Positions 49,812 through 58,361 of a stretch of 64,000 nucleotides of DNA are shown one piece after another. The notes below the pieces were generated by a model. The model worked only from the letters and a program-made list of their open reading frames with translations. It searched no databases and was not told the origin of the DNA. Numbering within the stretch: the stretch's first letter is position 1; every line of letters starts with the position of its first letter. This DNA is from an uncultured Gammaproteobacteria bacterium (GTDB taxonomy: Bacteria > Pseudomonadota > Gammaproteobacteria > Nitrosococcales > Methylophagaceae), in contig CAJQLA010000007.1 of assembly GCA_905479075.1 (NCBI GenBank), positions 1 to 64,000 of the forward strand, given 5' to 3'. The translations under genes were made by a program, and so were the position numbers.

Positions 49812-50050
49812 GAGTCAGTATTATTAGGATCAAAATCCACCAAGTTAGTTTGACCAGACTGTTGAAGCAGCATTTGCACTTTTTGCTCGGCGTTTTGTAG
49901 GGCTTCTTGACAGTCACGCGTGAGTAACACGCCACTTTCATATAGTTTGAGCGATTCTTCTAGGCTGATATCGCCTTGTTCGAGACGTTCTACTAAAGAT
50001 TCTAGTTCTGCAACGGCAGCTTCATAGTCGAGTTTTTTTCTTTTTGCCAC
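49808..50050 (-). CDS. xseB: Exodeoxyribonuclease VII small subunit
   Basis: XseB pairs with XseA to degrade single-stranded DNA. About 80 residues with the family core YEAAVAELESLVERLEQGD and SLEESLKLYESGVLLTRDCQ. I use GTG 50050 (MAKRKKLDY), with GAGG about 9 bases upstream, rather than TTG 50065. It is the first gene of the xseB-ispA-dxs operon, possibly extending to queD and folE2. Confidence 0.94.
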   Translation of the reverse strand: MAKRKKLDYEAAVAELESLVERLEQGDISLEESLKLYESGVLLTRDCQEALQNAEQKVQMLLQQSGQTNLVDFDPNNTDS

Positions 50051-50179
50051 GTTGATAGGCCTCAAAACAAAAAGGTAGGTTTTCCATTATAAGTTAATCC
50101 ACTTATTCTTGCCTGCTGGATTGTTGATATTAATGTTAGTCTATTACGATTATTTTTTAGTTACTCGTTAAAGCAAGTC

Positions 50180-51127
50180 ATGCAAAAAATCATTCGCGGT
50201 TTTCATAATTTACCGTCTAACCCAATAGGGTGCGTCGCTACAATTGGTAATTTTGATGGTGTTCACTTAGGTCATCAGGCCGTGTTAAGCCAGTTAGCCC
50301 TAAAGGGCGATCTGTTGGGCTTACCCGCCATTGTGATTACATTTGAACCGCAGCCAAATGAATTCTTTGCGCCCGATAAAGCCCCTGCTAGATTAAGCCG
50401 TTTTCGGGAAAAAGTAGAAGCCCTAAGAAGTTATTCAATCCATCAATTATGTGTATTACGCTTTAATAAAAAACTGGCGGAAATGGCCGCATCAGATTTT
50501 ATTGATCAACTCTTAGTCACAGGGCTTAATGTGCGTTATCTGGTTGTTGGCGATGACTTTAAGTTTGGCCGCAACCGACAAGGTGACTTTGCATTACTGC
50601 AAAAAGTGGGTAAAGAGAAAGGTTTCCAAGTCGTGAAGATGCACACTTTTGCGGTGGATAGAATCCGTGTAAGTAGCACTCGTGTTAGACAGGCATTAGA
50701 AGGTGGTGACTTAATGCAGGCTGAAAAATTGTTAGGTCATTCTTATCGAATGAGTGGTCGAGTCGCACATGGTGATAAGCGTGGTCGGACGATTGGTTTT
50801 CCTACAGCTAATATTCACCTTCACCGACATAAAGTACCCTTGAGTGGTGTTTACGCAGTGCAATTATTTGGTGTTGAAGGCGAACCGATAGAAGGTGTTG
50901 CTAATGTCGGTATAAGGCCGACAGTTGGGGGTAGTCAAGCCTTACTAGAAATTCATTTATTTGATTTTGATCGTGATATTTATGGTGAACATGTACAGAT
51001 CTTTTTCTTATCCAAAATACGTAAAGAACAGAAGTTTAATGAACTTAGCGAATTACAAGCGCAAATTGCGCGAGACTGTGTTGTAGCAAAAGCTTATTTT
51101 AATCAGACGACTGGAGAAGAAGATTAA
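50180..51127 (+). CDS. ribF: Bifunctional riboflavin kinase / FAD synthetase
   Basis: RibF phosphorylates riboflavin to FMN and adenylylates it to FAD. The N-terminal FAD synthetase has GNFDGVHLGHQAVL and SSTRVRQALEGGD. The C-terminal kinase has GDKRGRTIGFPTANIHL and GVANVGIRPTVGG. The 315 residues match. It diverges from xseB with about 130 bases between. In many gammaproteobacteria ribF precedes ileS and lspA; those are not here. Confidence 0.96.
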   Translation: MQKIIRGFHNLPSNPIGCVATIGNFDGVHLGHQAVLSQLALKGDLLGLPAIVITFEPQPNEFFAPDKAPARLSRFREKVEALRSYSIHQLCVLRFNKKLAEMAASDFIDQLLVTGLNVRYLVVGDDFKFGRNRQGDFALLQKVGKEKGFQVVKMHTFAVDRIRVSSTRVRQALEGGDLMQAEKLLGHSYRMSGRVAHGDKRGRTIGFPTANIHLHRHKVPLSGVYAVQLFGVEGEPIEGVANVGIRPTVGGSQALLEIHLFDFDRDIYGEHVQIFFLSKIRKEQKFNELSELQAQIARDCVVAKAYFNQTTGEED

Positions 51128-51132
51128 GACTG

Positions 51133-51435
51133 CTACTCTTGTTTTTGATAAGGGACTAAATACAGTTGCTTATTACCCCGATATACAATCAAACCTAAAA
51201 TGATGTAGCTGATAATGGCTTGAATTAGCCACTCATTACCTTCAAAATAAAGCAACAGCGTAAAAATTAAGGATACGAGGGCAACAACGAGGCTGAATAC
51301 CTGACGGTATTTTGTATCTTTATCAATGGTGAAAAGTTCTTGGCAAGATGGGCAAACGCGATAGTTTGCAAACAAACTGGGGTGCGGGAGCTCATTAAGT
51401 ACAATACTATGAGCACAATGTGGGCATTTCAGCAT
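51133..51435 (-). CDS. Zinc-ribbon membrane protein of unknown function
   Basis: 100 residues. The N-terminus carries two CXXC pairs (CPHC at 4-7 and CPSC at 28-31) that would bind one zinc, followed by two membrane helices (about 46-64 and 70-85). It resembles small bacterial zinc-ribbon membrane proteins without known function. It converges with ribF (5-base gap) and lies 32 bases after the next gene, so the two may be co-transcribed. Confidence 0.75.
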   Translation of the reverse strand: MLKCPHCAHSIVLNELPHPSLFANYRVCPSCQELFTIDKDTKYRQVFSLVVALVSLIFTLLLYFEGNEWLIQAIISYIILGLIVYRGNKQLYLVPYQKQE

Positions 51436-51467
51436 TTTCAGCCCTTGAAAAACTTCCCTATACCACT

Positions 51468-51785
51468 CTAGTTAATAAAAAACCCTGATAGCTTTTGACC
51501 ACGAATTTGCCGACAACGCCAGCGATAAAAGGGGTAGCCGACAACAGCAAAGAAGACACTAAAAAATAATCCCATCAATGGGAAGGTCAGTAAATTAACG
51601 ACATAGCTATTAAATTTGACCAATTCTATCAAGCCAATCATATCTAAAAATGAGGTTATAAGTGCCCATGCAAGACCACCACAAAAACCGCTTAGACCTG
51701 TTAATAATACCAATGAAAGTAGGTTAAGTTGAACAGCGCTCCGGTGTTGAGGGTTAGGCTGGGTATCCGTATTTTGTACTGACAT
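51468..51785 (-). CDS. Small two-helix membrane protein of unknown function
   Basis: 105 residues with a polar N-terminus (about 1-20), two or three hydrophobic segments (LLSLVLLTGLSGFCGGLAWA, then YVVNLLTFPLMGLFFSVFFA) and a basic C-terminus (YRWRCRQIRGQ). I recognise no family. It lies upstream of the zinc-ribbon membrane protein gene and may share its transcript. Confidence 0.7.
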   Translation of the reverse strand: MSVQNTDTQPNPQHRSAVQLNLLSLVLLTGLSGFCGGLAWALITSFLDMIGLIELVKFNSYVVNLLTFPLMGLFFSVFFAVVGYPFYRWRCRQIRGQKLSGFFIN

Positions 51786-51934
51786 AATGACCTTTTAAAC
51801 CAAGTTAATCGAGTAAACAAGTGTATTTGGCATTTTTCCAAACGTTAAGTTTCTAGCGTTTGTTATTGGAAAACGTGTCTATTTAGTGCTAGTTATAAAT
51901 AATTCTATCATAGTCTTTTAACCGAAAAGGTATG

Positions 51935-52450
51935 TCAGCTTTGTCTTAATCTAAATGTCACTACTTCATTAGCATCAACAAGATGATGATGTTGTAACCA
52001 ATGTTTAGCATCTTCGGCATCCTGTTCAAACCAAGCTTCAGCACTGCCAAGCCTAAACGTATAACCCCAACTATCCATATCTGTCATCATACGTTGCTGA
52101 CCAAAGCCATTCAGCTGATCTGCGAGCAATATTTGTAGATAACAAACAGCATTTTCTTCATCGTAATCACCTTCCGCATCAGTATCAATTTTGGCACGTC
52201 TATTAGGGCACATACAGATATAGTGGCATGCTTCGTGGAGGGCCGAATGGAGTGGTGTATCGTATCGAAGGTAAAGAGTATTCGAAATCAAGCCTGCTTC
52301 TCTTTCGCCAAAAAAACTACCTGGAATAGGGGTGTCCATACTCACTGCTTTAATAATCAGGCCATATGGTTGGAGAAGCTTTGCTAGCTCTTGATGTCGT
52401 TGTTGATCACAATTAACAACATTAGTTGGATCATCAGACACGGCGGGCAT
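51935..52450 (-). CDS. Putative zinc metallopeptidase-like protein (HEXXH)
   Basis: 171 residues without a signal peptide. The motif LHEACHYICM (His72, Glu73, His76) is a zincin-type HEXXH, and YDEENAVCYLQ about 25 residues later could give the third ligand. The arrangement is reminiscent of the EpmC-like family, which also has a short HEXXH motif, but overall identity is low by eye. I cannot assign a reaction. It overlaps the tcdA end by 17 bases (ATG 52450 preferred over TTG 52456), so it is translated with tcdA. Confidence 0.75.
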   Translation of the reverse strand: MPAVSDDPTNVVNCDQQRHQELAKLLQPYGLIIKAVSMDTPIPGSFFGEREAGLISNTLYLRYDTPLHSALHEACHYICMCPNRRAKIDTDAEGDYDEENAVCYLQILLADQLNGFGQQRMMTDMDSWGYTFRLGSAEAWFEQDAEDAKHWLQHHHLVDANEVVTFRLRQS

Positions 52451-53171
52451 CACCAATGATGTGGTTGGCTACCATGCCAGCAAGTGTCAGTCCGAAAAGT
52501 GAAGGCATATAACTGACTGTGCCATTCACAGCCCTCGCTCGACCACGTTCGACTGCTTCAGGTGGTAAAGGCGGTATGGATAATTCTGTTGAATAGACTG
52601 TTTGGATACCGCGACCAACACCTCGTTTCCTCAAGTGACCTCGTAGCTGCTTCGCTAATTTGCAAATAGAGGTGTCCATTAAATCAGCTGTTTGAATTTG
52701 AGTTGGATCCAGTTTGCCACCAGCCCCCATGCTTGAAAATAAAGTCATATCTTTACGCCAAGCTGCTTCAATCAGCGCTGTTTTACTACTCATACTGTCT
52801 ATGGCATCAACGATACAATCAAAATTATTTTTTAGGAGGTCAGGGATGGAATCTGGCGTTAAAAACTCACTGATAATATGAACTTTACACTCAGGATTAA
52901 TATCCTTAATACGATTTGCCATAACCTGTGTTTTTAATTGCCCAAGGGTCGATTCTAATGCCACCAGTTGTCGGTTTAGGTTAGAAGCTGAGACAGTGTC
53001 ATGATCAATCAGCGTTAATTGACCAACACCCAGTCGAGCCAAGGCTTCGGCTACATATGAACCTACACCGCCGATACCAGCAATTAAAATATGACTGTTT
53101 TGTAGACGCTCTATGCCATGGTCACCAATCAGGATGTGACTACGTTCGAATAAGGCTAGATCTGTGGACAT
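52434..53171 (-). CDS. tcdA: tRNA threonylcarbamoyladenosine dehydratase
   Basis: TcdA (CsdL) uses ATP to cyclise t6A37 of tRNAs into the hydantoin form. It is an E1-like enzyme with GIGGVGSYVAEALARLGVGQ at about 31-50, LIDHDTVSASNLNRQ and the GAGGKLDPTQIQ segment. The 245 residues are a little shorter than E. coli (268). The downstream HEXXH gene overlaps its 3' end. Confidence 0.94.
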   Translation of the reverse strand: MSTDLALFERSHILIGDHGIERLQNSHILIAGIGGVGSYVAEALARLGVGQLTLIDHDTVSASNLNRQLVALESTLGQLKTQVMANRIKDINPECKVHIISEFLTPDSIPDLLKNNFDCIVDAIDSMSSKTALIEAAWRKDMTLFSSMGAGGKLDPTQIQTADLMDTSICKLAKQLRGHLRKRGVGRGIQTVYSTELSIPPLPPEAVERGRARAVNGTVSYMPSLFGLTLAGMVANHIIGDARRV

Positions 53172-53210
53172 TTAAATAAGCATCGCGTGTAAAGAATTGG
53201 TTATTTTAAC

Positions 53211-53555
53211 TTATTCCTGTTTGGATGCGCAGGGCACACAAAGTGTTGTAGCGGGATCAATTTCTAAGCGTCTAATATCTATCATTTGATCGCAATGCTC
53301 ACAATAACCATAGTCACCCGATTCAATCAGTGCCAATGCAGTACTTATTTTGCGTAACTGTTGTTGCCTTAGTCGAGTGCCTTCAAGCGCCATAGACTGG
53401 GACTGCATGGCATCAATACGTGAGACTCTACCTACGCTGCTTTGATCTAGTTCAACAATATCTGTTGAGCCTTGTGCTAATTGTTGTGCAGACATCAGTG
53501 AATCACGTTGTTGTTGTAATAAGTGTTTAAACTTTTCTATTGTTGGCTTATCCAT
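53211..53555 (-). CDS. TraR/DksA-type C4 zinc finger protein
   Basis: 114 residues: a coiled-coil N-terminal half (about 1-80) and a C-terminal zinc finger, CEHCDQMIDIRRLEIDPATT followed by CVPC. DksA itself is about 150 residues; this is a shorter relative of the kind that binds the RNA polymerase secondary channel, though function cannot be assumed. The start directly follows the TgpA stop, so it is the last gene of the MoxR-DUF58-TgpA unit. Confidence 0.88.
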   Translation of the reverse strand: MDKPTIEKFKHLLQQQRDSLMSAQQLAQGSTDIVELDQSSVGRVSRIDAMQSQSMALEGTRLRQQQLRKISTALALIESGDYGYCEHCDQMIDIRRLEIDPATTLCVPCASKQE

Positions 53556-55550
53556 TTATTTCATGGTCTTTTTAGGTTTGAATTGTTTTACAGCTTGTTT
53601 TAAGTCATTCAAGGAGCTTTGTTGCCGGCCATAACGCAGATCAATGTATAACTGAGTGATGGTTTCAATATTAGCCTGATAGTGAGGAAGCAAGGTTTTG
53701 GTTTTATTAGCAAATGACAGCGGGCCTTCATGATTGTCACGTTTTATGTCAAAGCGCGCGAGTTTTTTGCAAAATTGTTGATAGGTCGCAACGATAGGAT
53801 CATTATTTTTTTTGTTATACAACATAAAAGCAACAATGATTAGCAATACAAGATTAAACAGCACAACAAGATAAATGGTCATTTTTTGCCAGTCGGGCGA
53901 AGTCATACCCAAACTACTCAAAAACAGCTTTTGTAGTTCTGGGCCATACGCAAGGATTGAGCGATTCCAGGCATTATTGATGGCATCCCAATTATTTCTA
54001 ATGCTCTGCCAAGCATCGATTAATTGAGAACTAGAAGCAAAAAACAAAGGTGCTCTCATGGCACTTGGCATGATGTTGTCCATACCCAACTCAATCCGAT
54101 CTTGTGCAACAGCTGCGGTTGGGTCAACACGAATCCAACCTTGACCTGCTAACCAGACTTCCGTCCATGCATGCGCGTCTTGTTGGCGGACAATAAGATA
54201 ATCGTCGACCGGATTTATATCGCCGCCTTGATAGCCAGTTACTATGCGAGTGGGGATACCTGCAGCTCTCATTAAGACAGTGAAGCTGGCTGCATAATGC
54301 TCACAAAAACCTCGGCGGCTTTCGAATAAGAAATTATCGATGGTATCGCCGGTTAGTACAGACGGACTGAGGGTATAGAAGAAGTTTTGTTGATTAAAAT
54401 GTTGTAAGGCACGTTGAATAAGTTGTTGTGGGTCTGAAGATATTTGTAACCATTGTTGGGCAAGTTGTTTAGTGCGCGCGTGTTGACCTTCTGGTAGTTG
54501 CAGCGCCCTGTCAAGATGAGTGTCGTTATTGGCATTAAATTCAAATTGAGTGTGAGATATGAGTTTATATTGCACCCGCTGATTAATTGGTTTGATACTT
54601 TGCAATTTGCCATCATGTGTTTGAATCGTTTTTTGAACTTTGGCTAGATTAGTGGGAAAGTCTAGTGCAAATATCCAATGCTTATCATGAGGCTCTAATG
54701 TGATTGTATATGGGTACGCCTGGCCAGAGCTTGTTATGGTCGGTTTTTTGTTTTTCGAGTTAAATTGTAATTCTGTCCATGTTGTACCATCGGTTTCCCA
54801 AAGTACGGGGCCACGCCAATACCGCTCAGCAGAGGGTGGTATTTCATTATCAAATTTAACTCGAAAAGCAACTGCATCGGACTGGATTAATTGGCTGATT
54901 CTACCCAAGGTCATTTTATTATCGATGCCTGTCTTTGCAGTGTGGGCATCTTGTGGCAGACCCCAAAGTGGTCCGGCGATACGGGGAAAGAAAACGAATA
55001 AAACTAGCATTAATGGAATAGACTGTAATAGGAGCTTGCTAGCCATTTTTAGCTGCTTTTGTTTACTTAATACTTGATTGTTGTCATTGACACTAATTAA
55101 GCAATTAGTCATTAAAATGACGACAATAAACATCAAGCTAGCTGTAGCAATACTTTGTGAATATAAAAAGTTGGTGGCGACAAGGAAGTAGCCAAGAAAG
55201 CAACTTAAATAGTAGTCACGTTCATTACGTATCTCTATCACTTTTAAGCCCAACATAACGACGAGTAGTGCCGTACCTGCATCACGGCCAATTAAATTGC
55301 CATAACTATTAAACAGTAAAAAACCAGTAGCAAGTGCGATAAGGATTTGTAGCGCAATGAGTGACTTATATTGCCTACTTGGTAATGGCCAATGATATTT
55401 AATTGCCATAACACGCCATCCGATCATGGCTAAAAAGATAATGCTTACCCAGAGTGGTTGATAACTAAAGTGGGGAAGAGTAGCGAGGGTTAAGCTAATC
55501 ATTAGCCAAATAAGAGAAGCATTACTGAGTTGATTGGCCTTAATGTTCAT
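53556..55550 (-). CDS. tgpA: TgpA-like membrane transglutaminase (DUF3488/transglutaminase domain)
   Basis: 664 residues. Membrane helices in the first 190 residues form the DUF3488 region, followed by a periplasmic transglutaminase-like domain with triad Cys416 (RRGFCEHYAASF), His460 (QDAHAWTEVW) and Asp476 (RVDPTAA), one further membrane helix near 560 and a cytoplasmic tail. The Pseudomonas homologue TgpA is essential; its substrate is unknown. It overlaps the DUF58 gene by 11 bases. The context with MoxR and DUF58 is conserved. Confidence 0.93.
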   Translation of the reverse strand: MNIKANQLSNASLIWLMISLTLATLPHFSYQPLWVSIIFLAMIGWRVMAIKYHWPLPSRQYKSLIALQILIALATGFLLFNSYGNLIGRDAGTALLVVMLGLKVIEIRNERDYYLSCFLGYFLVATNFLYSQSIATASLMFIVVILMTNCLISVNDNNQVLSKQKQLKMASKLLLQSIPLMLVLFVFFPRIAGPLWGLPQDAHTAKTGIDNKMTLGRISQLIQSDAVAFRVKFDNEIPPSAERYWRGPVLWETDGTTWTELQFNSKNKKPTITSSGQAYPYTITLEPHDKHWIFALDFPTNLAKVQKTIQTHDGKLQSIKPINQRVQYKLISHTQFEFNANNDTHLDRALQLPEGQHARTKQLAQQWLQISSDPQQLIQRALQHFNQQNFFYTLSPSVLTGDTIDNFLFESRRGFCEHYAASFTVLMRAAGIPTRIVTGYQGGDINPVDDYLIVRQQDAHAWTEVWLAGQGWIRVDPTAAVAQDRIELGMDNIMPSAMRAPLFFASSSQLIDAWQSIRNNWDAINNAWNRSILAYGPELQKLFLSSLGMTSPDWQKMTIYLVVLFNLVLLIIVAFMLYNKKNNDPIVATYQQFCKKLARFDIKRDNHEGPLSFANKTKTLLPHYQANIETITQLYIDLRYGRQQSSLNDLKQAVKQFKPKKTMK

Positions 55551-56514
55551 ATAAGGCCAATGCGGTTAAACAATGTTGCTGATGACTATGACCATGACTA
55601 TAGTCTATAAGCTCTGTCGGTAAAGCGAGGGCATAATTCAGACCAGCGGTTTCACATTCGATAATCCAAAGACAAAGTTGGGATAACCTGTCCTCAATAT
55701 CCTTGAGTTGGGCGGTATCTTGCCAAGATAAGTGGATGTTGCCTGATACAGCACTACTAAATTGCTTTGTGCGTAGCACGTCATCACGGGCTGCGGCTTT
55801 CCACGCAATGGCGTGAATGGGGTCACCTGAACGATAGGGGTTAAAACCCGAAAAATCATCAAGTCCCTTAGTTTTTGCGCCGACAATGTATTGCCCTTGT
55901 TCATTTGATATGGGTAAAGGCAGATCACCTACAGCTTGAGGGTAAACGATAGCTTTATCATTACTCGTAAAATAGGTCCATGTATCGAATAAGCCGAAAG
56001 GGAAACGACTAGCAATTCTGATTTGTTCTAGAGCTTGCTTGCCACGTTTTTTACTGCTGATTGCAATAGTATGTCGTTGCTGTTGCTGTGCACTGAGTTG
56101 CTCAATCAGATGATGACTTTGATAATTAAAACCAGTGATGTTTTTAAAAGGGTTCCATGACTTAAGCGTATTCTGTTTAGTTGCAACATCAATTAAATAG
56201 CAGTCATTATTGCTTTGGTTGTCAAAAAGTAGTTTAAATTGGATGTCCTGGCCACAAAAAACAGGATCAGCATGGGCTGATAAAAACTCTATTTTAGCTA
56301 GATTGTTATACGTGTAATGCATTGCTAACACGCCCATGCTAGCTAATAAAAAACATAGGATGTGTCCTAGACTATTACTGTAATTGATTGCAGCCAATAA
56401 AATTAAAAAAAGAAAGGCAGCGTATAAAATGCCGAAACGAGTGGGTAAAATAAAGACACGTCGTCCACGTAGTTGATTAAATTTCTTAAATAGTTGGCTG
56501 AGTGTGGCGGTCAT
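55540..56514 (-). CDS. DUF58 domain protein
   Basis: 324 residues. Two membrane helices near the N-terminus (about 24-65) are followed by a soluble region with the DUF58 signature GLDDFSGFNPYRSGDPIHAI and AWKAAARDD. DUF58 proteins work with MoxR AAA ATPases, probably as assembly or delivery partners, but their reaction is unknown. The gene sits between moxR (10 bases away) and tgpA. Confidence 0.9.
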   Translation of the reverse strand: MTATLSQLFKKFNQLRGRRVFILPTRFGILYAAFLFLILLAAINYSNSLGHILCFLLASMGVLAMHYTYNNLAKIEFLSAHADPVFCGQDIQFKLLFDNQSNNDCYLIDVATKQNTLKSWNPFKNITGFNYQSHHLIEQLSAQQQQRHTIAISSKKRGKQALEQIRIASRFPFGLFDTWTYFTSNDKAIVYPQAVGDLPLPISNEQGQYIVGAKTKGLDDFSGFNPYRSGDPIHAIAWKAAARDDVLRTKQFSSAVSGNIHLSWQDTAQLKDIEDRLSQLCLWIIECETAGLNYALALPTELIDYSHGHSHQQHCLTALALYEH

Positions 56515-56524
56515 GGCTATGACG

Positions 56525-57436
56525 TTATGGAATCGGAACTTGAGATAAAATATCCGTGGCGAGTTGTTCAGCTGATTGACCCTCGCGACTTATCAAACGA
56601 TGTCCAACCACACTGCCAAATACAGCTTGAATATCTTCGGGTAGTACCTGTTCACGTTGTTCAATTAATGCCCAAGCTTGTGCCGCATGCACTAAGCCAA
56701 GTCCGGCACGCGGTGATAAGCCATAATGATAGCGTTCTGAGACGCGGCTATAGTCTAAAAGCTTTTGAACATAGTCAATCAAAGCACTGGAGACATGAAT
56801 ATCAGTAACGGCATTTTGTATTTGTAGCAGTTGCTCACTGTTTATAACTGCTTCTTGTTTTTGTAAAAGGCTGTTACGGTCTACTCCTGTCAATAAACTT
56901 CTTTCAGCTTCAGCATTCGGATAGCCAAGTTCTAGGCGCATCAAAAAACGATCGAGTTGAGATTCTGGTAAAGGAAATGTACCAATTTGATTTGATGGGT
57001 TTTGGGTCGCAATGACAAAAAAGGGTTCGGGTAGGACGTAAGTTTGACCTTCTATGCTGACTTGACGTTCTTCCATTGATTCTAATAAGGCACTTTGTGT
57101 ACGCGGTGTGGCTCTGTTTACCTCATCGGATAATATTAATTGGCTGAAAATAGGCCCTTTGTGGAAGTTAAATTGGTTGCTATCACGTTCAAACACTGAG
57201 ACACCGACGATATCGGCAGGCAACATGTCGCTGGTAAATTGAATACGTTGGAAGTCCAGCCCCAATATTTTTGCCAGACTATGGGCTAGAGTGGTTTTAC
57301 CGACCCCAGGTAAATCTTCAATTAGTAAATGACCTTTGGCAAGTAAGCAGGTGAGAGCCAATTTGGTCACTGCAGCTTTACCAAGAATAATGGTATTAAG
57401 GCTAGTTAAAACAGCATCGATATCATGGGCGCGCAT
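56525..57436 (-). CDS. MoxR-family AAA ATPase
   Basis: 303 residues. Walker A is GVGKTTLA at about 41-48, Walker B lies in LILSDEVNRATPR, and the sensor segment FFVIATQNPSNQIGTFPLPE is present. MoxR ATPases act as chaperones that load cofactors or assemble complexes such as methanol dehydrogenase. This copy belongs to the widespread moxR-DUF58-tgpA set, for which a cell-envelope role is suspected. It heads the operon that runs to the DksA-like gene. Confidence 0.93.
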   Translation of the reverse strand: MRAHDIDAVLTSLNTIILGKAAVTKLALTCLLAKGHLLIEDLPGVGKTTLAHSLAKILGLDFQRIQFTSDMLPADIVGVSVFERDSNQFNFHKGPIFSQLILSDEVNRATPRTQSALLESMEERQVSIEGQTYVLPEPFFVIATQNPSNQIGTFPLPESQLDRFLMRLELGYPNAEAERSLLTGVDRNSLLQKQEAVINSEQLLQIQNAVTDIHVSSALIDYVQKLLDYSRVSERYHYGLSPRAGLGLVHAAQAWALIEQREQVLPEDIQAVFGSVVGHRLISREGQSAEQLATDILSQVPIP

Positions 57437-57520
57437 GCAGTGTCCTTTAGCTTATAAGAATTTGTCAGTATTGTGGCATATTATTGCATTATCAAATGTG
57501 ACTTAGTCTGTACTGTTGTT

Positions 57521-58291
57521 TTAACTATCGATTGCCAAGAGTTGTTGAACATTTTGAGTGGTGGCATTGGCAATTTGTTCCCCAGTTTCTCCACGTAGCT
57601 GGCATAGTTGAGATAAAATATCAGCAATCTTGTCTGGGCTGTTTCTCTGATCGCGAGACATGCCATGTAATGGCATGTCGGGTGCATCAGTTTCAAGCGC
57701 CAAATTTGATAAGGGTAATTCAGCATATAAACGACGAACACGATGGGCATTTGGATATGTTATGACGCCGCCGACCCCTAATAAAAACCCTTGTTTAATA
57801 TATTGATGAGCCTGCTCAAGGCTGCCACTAAAGGCATGGACAATACCTTTGTTTATAGTATGTTTTTTTAATAAAGCGATTGTGTGCTCGTGTGCTTTTC
57901 GGACATGCAAAATAACGGGTAGCTGCATTTCTGATGCAATATTAAGTTGTTGTTCAAATAAGTTAATTTGATTGTTTTTATTATGGTCTTTTAAGTAAAA
58001 ATCTAGGCCAATTTCACCAATGGCAACAGGATTGTATCTATTGACATAATCTCTGAGTCTAGCGATATCATTTTCAGAATGATCCTGCATAAACATGGGA
58101 TGAAGCCCAAGTGCATAGTGGAGCATATCAGGCTGTTGGCATATTTTTATCATCATATCCCATGAAGCAGAGCGTACACCTGGAATAATAATGTGATTGA
58201 TATCCAAAGCACGACAGCGCGCTAATACTTCATCACGATCGTGATCAAATTGTGCAAAATCTAGGTGGCAGTGACTATCTATTAATTGCAT
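57521..58291 (-). CDS. TatD-family metal-dependent hydrolase
   Basis: 256 residues, a TIM-barrel amidohydrolase-type enzyme. Metal ligands are visible in DSHCHLDF, AIGEIGLDFY, ILHVRKAHEHT, GIVHAFSGS and LETDAPDMPL. Family members (TatD, YcfH, YjjV) are 3'-5' exonucleases or deoxyribonucleases; YjjV- or YcfH-like is most probable at this length. It lies alone, about 85 bases before moxR. Confidence 0.92.
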   Translation of the reverse strand: MQLIDSHCHLDFAQFDHDRDEVLARCRALDINHIIIPGVRSASWDMMIKICQQPDMLHYALGLHPMFMQDHSENDIARLRDYVNRYNPVAIGEIGLDFYLKDHNKNNQINLFEQQLNIASEMQLPVILHVRKAHEHTIALLKKHTINKGIVHAFSGSLEQAHQYIKQGFLLGVGGVITYPNAHRVRRLYAELPLSNLALETDAPDMPLHGMSRDQRNSPDKIADILSQLCQLRGETGEQIANATTQNVQQLLAIDS

Positions 58292-58361
58292 GACAACTCA
58301 ACAAAGTAACAATAATATGGAAAATAGCAGTTTTTTCGAGTTACGGACAATTCGCAGTAAT

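Noticed and set aside
51834-51873. Hairpin TTTTCCAA...TTGGAAAA downstream of the HEXXH gene
   Set aside because: It is AT-rich with a long imperfect loop and no T run on the relevant strand.
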